Assembly: GCA_029859085.1 (NCBI GenBank)
Contig: JAOUDU010000025.1
Location: 1 to 12,442 of the forward strand
DNA length: 12,442 nucleotides
Source of the DNA: Gammaproteobacteria bacterium
Lineage (GTDB): Bacteria > Pseudomonadota > Gammaproteobacteria > Pseudomonadales > Halieaceae
Direction of reading: 5' to 3'
Shown piece after piece: positions 8,842 through 12,442 of the stretch. Positions within the stretch are counted from its first letter, which is position 1. Every line of letters begins with the position of its first letter. The notes under the pieces were generated by a model. It was given only the letters and a program-made list of their open reading frames with translations. It did not search any database and was not told the DNA's origin. The translations under genes and the position numbers were made by a program.

Positions 8842-9546
8842 ATGAAGCGAAACGTGGAAGAACTGACTTTTAACCATTCCGGAATCGAGGTGCCCGCGGG
8901 CACTAGCCACAGCCTGTTTCCGACTCCGGTGAAACTCTTCGAACTGTCCGAAGCGGGGATGAATGCCGAATTGGCCGCCTTTTTTGCCAGCCACCCCCGT
9001 TTCAGCAGCCGCGACCAGGCCGAGACGTCCGACGTCACCAACCTTATGGAATACGCGGTTGAAGTACCTGCACTGAACCGGCTGGAGGGGCTTTTTCTCG
9101 CCTGCCTGGAAAACTACTGCCGCGAGATCGGCTGGCGGGGCGAATTCGACCTCGCGATGCAGATGTTTCCCAACGTGGCACCGAAGGGGCATTACGTGCC
9201 ATCCCATAACCACGTATCGCATATTTCAGCCGTCTACTATGTGCACGCGCAGCCCTCGGACCGGCCCCTGCTGGTGAGCGATGAATCCGTGCGCGACTAC
9301 TGGCGGCCGGATGAAGGCGCGCTGATCCTGCACGACCCGCGTTTCAACGCCTCCCTGCAGGGCGGGTGGCAGTACCACGCCAAGGTGTTCCCGAAACCCG
9401 GCCTGATGATTTTCTTCCCCTCCTTCCTCTGGCACGAGGTCACCCCGCACCAGGCGCAGGAACCGCGCCTGTCCGTGGCGGCGAATTTCACCCTGGCCTA
9501 TCGCAACCTCCCCAGCTACGAGCGCCACAGCGTCTTCAGCTGCTGA
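8842..9546 (+). CDS. Putative 2OG-Fe(II) oxygenase family protein (TIGR02466/PF13759-like)
   Basis: This 234-residue cytoplasmic protein has the features of a small cupin-fold 2-oxoglutarate/iron oxygenase family. There is an N-terminal LFPTPVKLFEL stretch, then KGHYVPSHNHVSHISAVYYV (116-134), and FFPSFLWHEVTPHQAQEPRL (191-210) followed by SVAANFTL. Probable iron ligands are His122 or His124 and His198, and Arg209 is placed to bind the 2-oxoglutarate carboxylate. The usual H-x-D/E pair is not seen; the equivalent position reads H-N-H. The reaction would be hydroxylation of an unknown substrate. I chose the ATG at 8842 because the upstream in-frame stretch overlaps the divergent gene and reads as non-coding, and the promoter-like TATATT sits just before it. 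Its divergent neighbour is the GNAT-HDAC gene. The family assignment is from pattern recognition and fairly good; the function is unknown. Confidence 0.75.
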   Translation: MKRNVEELTFNHSGIEVPAGTSHSLFPTPVKLFELSEAGMNAELAAFFASHPRFSSRDQAETSDVTNLMEYAVEVPALNRLEGLFLACLENYCREIGWRGEFDLAMQMFPNVAPKGHYVPSHNHVSHISAVYYVHAQPSDRPLLVSDESVRDYWRPDEGALILHDPRFNASLQGGWQYHAKVFPKPGLMIFFPSFLWHEVTPHQAQEPRLSVAANFTLAYRNLPSYERHSVFSC

Positions 9547-9564
9547 GGACCAAAACCGGCTGCG

Positions 9565-9583
9565 GCCGGGTTGCCAGCCCGGC
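9565..9583 (+). other. GC-rich stem-loop after the oxygenase gene
   Basis: GCCGGG (9565-9570) and CCCGGC (9578-9583) form a perfect 6-bp stem with a 7-base loop, starting 18 bases after the oxygenase stop. No T-run follows, so it is not a standard intrinsic terminator. It may slow or protect transcript ends. The rest of the gap to 9661 has weak -10-like sequences (TACTAT at 9611-9616, CATAAT at 9625-9630) without a matching -35. Confidence 0.3.
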
Positions 9584-9661
9584 GGCATCGCGGCCACCTG
9601 CCCGCTGCTGTACTATGCTGTGCTCATAATCGCGATAACCATTACGAAGCAGGCGGCCCCG

Positions 9662-11224
9662 ATGAATCATCTCAAACTGTTGCGAACACTGCTGCTTACC
9701 CTGTTGTGCCTGTGCGCCTGGGGCGCACAGGCGAAAACCGACAAGCCGAATATCCTGGTAATCTGGGGTGACGATATCGGCTGGTCCAATATCAGCGCCT
9801 ACCACCGGGGGATGCTGGGAGGGCGCACCCCCAATATCGACCGTATCGCAAACGAAGGCGCCCTGTTCACCGACTACTACGGCGAGCAGAGCTGCACCGC
9901 CGGGCGCTCCGCCTTCATCACCGGCCAGCACCCGCTGCGCACAGGGCTGCTGAAAGTCGGCTTGCCGGGCGCCGACATCGGCCTGCAGGCCCAGGACCCC
10001 ACCATTGCGGAGCTGCTCAAGCCCCTGGGCTACGCCACCGGCCAGTTCGGCAAGAATCACCTCGGGGACAAGGACGAATTCCTGCCCACCAATCACGGCT
10101 TCGATGAATTTTTCGGCAACCTCTATCACCTGAACGCGGAGGAGGAACCGGAAACGTACTTCTATCCGAAGGACCCGGAATTCCGCAAGCGCTTTGCGCC
10201 GCGTGGCGTGGTGCACTCCTACGCCGACGGCAAAATCGAGGATACCGGCCCACTGACTCGCAAGCGCATGGAGACGATCGACCAGGAATTTGCGGACGAC
10301 GCCGTGCGTTTTATGGAGCAGGCGGTAAAGGCCGACAAGCCGTTCTTCATCTGGTTCAACTCAACGCGGATGCATGTATGGACCCACCTGGCACCCAAAT
10401 GGGAGGGCAAATCCGGATACGGCCTTTACGCCGACGGCATGATGGAGCACGACTATCACGTCGGCCTGCTGCTGGACAAAGTGGACAAGCTCGGAATCGC
10501 CGATAACACCATCGTGATCTACAGCACCGACAACGGCTCCCAGACCAACACTTACCCCGACGGCGGCTCTGAGCCTTTCCGGGGAGAAAAGGGCTCCACC
10601 TGGGAGGGCGGTTTCCGCGTGCCCGCCCTGGTCCGCTGGCCCGGCGTGGTGAAGCCCGGCACGGTGATCAACGATATTTTCTCCCACCAGGACTGGCTGC
10701 CCACACTGCTGGCCGCCGCCGGCGAGCCCGACATTGGCAGCAAGCTGAAGGCAGGCTACCGGGCCGGTGACAAGACCTTCAAGGTCTACCTGGACGGCTT
10801 TGACCAGGTACCGCTGCTTAGCGGCAAGGGCCCGGGTGCACGCCACAACATTTACTATTTCGACGACAACGCCAACTTCAACGCGATGCGCTGGAATGAC
10901 TGGAAAATCATTTTCGCCTGGCAGATGGAGGGCTGGGCCGGACCCCGCGAGGCGCTTAACTTCCCCCGCATCGTCAACCTTCGCACCGACCCCTACGAGA
11001 CCTCGATTGATTCGGGCATGTACTCCCGCTTCTTCGCCGACCAGTTGTGGCTGTTCGTCCCGACCCAGCAGGAAGTGGGCAAATGGCTGATGACTTTCCG
11101 CGAGTTTCCGCCGCGCCAGGCCACCGCCAGCTTTACCATCGACAGGATGATGCAACAGATGCAGCAGATGCTGCAGATGCGCGCCACGGCCGGCGCGGTG
11201 CCCGCCAAAGCCCCCGGGCAATAA
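9662..11224 (+). CDS. Secreted sulfatase (arylsulfatase-like) with Cys-x-Ala-x-Arg active site
   Basis: This 520-residue enzyme of the alkaline phosphatase/sulfatase superfamily should hydrolyse sulfate esters outside the cytoplasm. The ATG at 9662 opens a signal peptide, with MNHLK, the hydrophobic core LLLTLLCLCAW and cleavage after GAQA (residue 24). An in-frame GTG at 9620 would put extra residues before it and is unlikely. The metal ligands are Asp37 and Asp38 in WGDDIGW, and Asp290 and Asn291 in YSTDNG. The active-site signature is CTAGR (78-82), where Cys78 must become formylglycine; the position normally holding Pro is Ala. Lys131 and His133 in GKNHLG, and His238, complete the pocket. 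The tail (about 495-507) is rich in Met and Gln. The MBL hydrolase gene follows after 12 bp. Its exact substrate cannot be read from the sequence; a phosphonate monoester hydrolase activity is a less likely alternative. Confidence 0.9.
   Translation: MNHLKLLRTLLLTLLCLCAWGAQAKTDKPNILVIWGDDIGWSNISAYHRGMLGGRTPNIDRIANEGALFTDYYGEQSCTAGRSAFITGQHPLRTGLLKVGLPGADIGLQAQDPTIAELLKPLGYATGQFGKNHLGDKDEFLPTNHGFDEFFGNLYHLNAEEEPETYFYPKDPEFRKRFAPRGVVHSYADGKIEDTGPLTRKRMETIDQEFADDAVRFMEQAVKADKPFFIWFNSTRMHVWTHLAPKWEGKSGYGLYADGMMEHDYHVGLLLDKVDKLGIADNTIVIYSTDNGSQTNTYPDGGSEPFRGEKGSTWEGGFRVPALVRWPGVVKPGTVINDIFSHQDWLPTLLAAAGEPDIGSKLKAGYRAGDKTFKVYLDGFDQVPLLSGKGPGARHNIYYFDDNANFNAMRWNDWKIIFAWQMEGWAGPREALNFPRIVNLRTDPYETSIDSGMYSRFFADQLWLFVPTQQEVGKWLMTFREFPPRQATASFTIDRMMQQMQQMLQMRATAGAVPAKAPGQ
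11147..11179 (+). repeat. Short ATG/CAG-rich repeat at the end of the sulfatase gene
   Basis: Imperfect repeats of the type ATGCAGCAG lie in frame and encode MMQQMQQMLQM. They extend the C-terminal helix of the sulfatase. This could be slippage-derived low complexity; the surrounding frame is intact. Confidence 0.5.
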
Positions 11225-11236
11225 GAGAGACTGACC

Positions 11237-12352
11237 ATGCTGCAAGACACGCCGGAACTGTACAAGGGCCTGACCTACCCCTGGGGCCGGGAAATAAACC
11301 CGGCGCCGGGGCAGCCTGAGCTGATCGCCGAGGGTGTGTACTGGGTCCGCTTCCCCATGCCCATGTCGCTGGACCATATCAACCTGTGGTTGCTTGAGGA
11401 TGGAGACGGCTGGACCGTGGTGGACACCTGCCTGAACCTCGACAGCGCCCGGGCAATCTGGGAGCAGCTGTTCGGTTCAGTGATGCGGGGCAGGCCGGTC
11501 ACCCGGGTCATCTGCACCCACATGCATCCCGACCACGTGGGCCTGGCGGGGTGGCTGACCGAGCGCTTCGGCGCCGAGCTGTGGATGTCACGGGAGGAGT
11601 TCCTGATGTGCCGGGCGATGGTTGGGGACACCGGCAGGGAGGTGCCGGCGGTGGCCCTGCGCTTCTACCGGGCCGCGGGTTACAACGACGGGCAACTCGA
11701 ACTCTACAAGGGAAAATTCGGCAACTTCGGCCGGGCCGTCGCACCCCTGCCGGACAGTTTCCGTCGGTTGGTGGACCTCGAAACCATCACCATAGGCGGC
11801 CGCTACTGGCAGGTCATCGTGGGCAGCGGCCACTCCCCGGAGCATGTCGCGCTGTATTGTCCCGCGCTGAAGCTGCTGATCTCCGGCGACCAGGTGCTGC
11901 CGCGTATCACCCCCAATGTCAGCGTTTTCCCCACGGAACCCAGCGGCGACCCGCTGCAGGAGTGGCTCAGCTCCAGCGCGCGTATCCGCGAGATGCTGCC
12001 GGACGATGTGCTGGTGCTGCCGGCCCACGAGGCGCCCTTTTACGGGCTGCATGTGCGCCTCAACCAGTTGATCGAAGCCCACAACCGGGACCTGAGGGGA
12101 CTGTTCGATTATCTCGACCAACCCCGGCGGGCGGTGGATTGTTTCCCGCCGCTGTTCAGCCGGGACATCGACCAGGATTCACTGGGCCTGGCCACCGGGG
12201 AGACCATGGCTCACCTGAACTGCCTGCTGGGGCGGCGCCGGATCACGCGGCGGCGCGACGAGCAGGGGGTGGACTGGTACCAGCAGCGACCGGAAACCGC
12301 TGGCTACGAGGAGGAACCCCACCCGCCATCCCGCTCGCCCCGCGCGACCTGA
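11237..12352 (+). CDS. MBL-fold metallo-hydrolase
   Basis: This 371-residue protein has the metallo-beta-lactamase fold, with a di-zinc hydrolase site. The core motif THMHPDH gives His95, His97, Asp99 and His100. The other ligands are His199 in GSGHSPEH, Asp218 in ISGDQ and His264 in LPAHE. All metal ligands are present. The region after about 275 looks like the helical/winged-helix tail found in many MBL hydrolases acting on thioesters, lactones or similar small substrates. The last 20 residues are Pro, Glu and Arg-rich and probably disordered. There is no signal peptide, so it should act in the cytoplasm, unlike the exported sulfatase. The ATG at 11237 is 12 bp after the sulfatase stop, with GAGAGA just upstream, so the two genes are probably co-transcribed. 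It is too short and different in layout to be an SdsA-type alkylsulfatase. The substrate is unknown. Confidence 0.88.
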   Translation: MLQDTPELYKGLTYPWGREINPAPGQPELIAEGVYWVRFPMPMSLDHINLWLLEDGDGWTVVDTCLNLDSARAIWEQLFGSVMRGRPVTRVICTHMHPDHVGLAGWLTERFGAELWMSREEFLMCRAMVGDTGREVPAVALRFYRAAGYNDGQLELYKGKFGNFGRAVAPLPDSFRRLVDLETITIGGRYWQVIVGSGHSPEHVALYCPALKLLISGDQVLPRITPNVSVFPTEPSGDPLQEWLSSSARIREMLPDDVLVLPAHEAPFYGLHVRLNQLIEAHNRDLRGLFDYLDQPRRAVDCFPPLFSRDIDQDSLGLATGETMAHLNCLLGRRRITRRRDEQGVDWYQQRPETAGYEEEPHPPSRSPRAT

Positions 12353-12360
12353 CGCCAGAC

Positions 12361-12387
12361 AGGCTGCCCGCCGTCAGGCAGCCTTTT
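12361..12387 (+). terminator. Intrinsic terminator after the sulfatase-MBL hydrolase pair
   Basis: AGGCTGCC (12361-12368) pairs perfectly with GGCAGCCT (12377-12384), leaving an 8-base loop, and the structure runs into TTTT (12384-12387). It starts 9 bases after the stop codon of the MBL hydrolase gene. Its right arm overlaps the probable 3' end of a converging minus-strand gene. Confidence 0.7.
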
Positions 12388-12442
12388 CAGCGGGTTGCCG
12401 CGGCTCGGTCTCCACCGGGGTGTCGCGCCGGAAATCCGCCAG
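12374..12442 (-). CDS. Probable 3' end of a converging gene, product unknown
   Basis: On the minus strand an open frame enters from the right edge and stops at TGA (12374-12376). It reads LADFRRDTPVETEPRQPAEK and then AA before the stop. Third codon positions are strongly G or C, as in the neighbouring genes, and the stop falls next to the terminator, as expected for a converging gene. Only 22 codons are visible, so the product cannot be named. The Pro/Glu-rich end suggests a disordered tail. A chance open frame is possible. Confidence 0.45.
   Translation of the reverse strand: MADFRRDTPVETEPRQPAEKAA

Overview
The window is GC-rich, tightly packed bacterial DNA with strongly GC-biased third codon positions. 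The gene content is an Opp-type peptide transporter, acyl-CoA ligase, sulfatase, metallo-beta-lactamase-fold hydrolase, GNAT-HDAC fusion and 2OG-Fe(II) oxygenase. This fits a free-living, probably marine, gammaproteobacterium, perhaps of the Halieaceae/Cellvibrionales type. That placement is inferred from protein character only; there is no rRNA or other taxonomic marker here.

Left block (1-5175, + strand): the 3' part of an oligopeptide-binding protein gene (oppA-like) is followed by oppB, oppC and a single gene encoding two fused ABC ATPase domains (OppD plus OppF in one chain, the YejF layout). These genes are 2 to 18 bp apart and clearly form one operon. A small secreted protein of the retropepsin-like 'ATP-dependent zinc protease' family follows 16 bp later and probably belongs to the same transcript. 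A likely intrinsic terminator (about 5198-5258) closes the block. Together the genes would import peptides, with a small envelope protein of unknown role at the end. The operon promoter lies outside the window.

Middle block (5408-9546): an acyl-CoA ligase gene (+) converges, with a 25-bp gap, on a long minus-strand gene for a protein with an N-terminal GNAT acetyltransferase domain and a C-terminal deacetylase of the HDAC/acetylpolyamine amidohydrolase class. Divergent from that gene, across a 94-bp control region, is a gene for a small 2OG-Fe(II) oxygenase-like protein.

Right block (9662-12352, + strand): a secreted sulfatase whose active-site signature is Cys-x-Ala-x-Arg rather than Cys-x-Pro-x-Arg is followed 12 bp later by an MBL-fold hydrolase. 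They are probably co-transcribed and end at a clear stem-loop terminator (12361-12387). The right edge appears to hold the last codons of a minus-strand gene that converges on them.

I found no CRISPR array, tRNA, rRNA, insertion sequence, phage gene or origin. Most of the window is ordinary metabolic and transport content. The most unusual items are the acetyltransferase-deacetylase fusion with its divergent oxygenase, the sulfatase signature variant, and the protease-like gene attached to the peptide transporter. I see no convincing sign of a wholly new multi-gene system.
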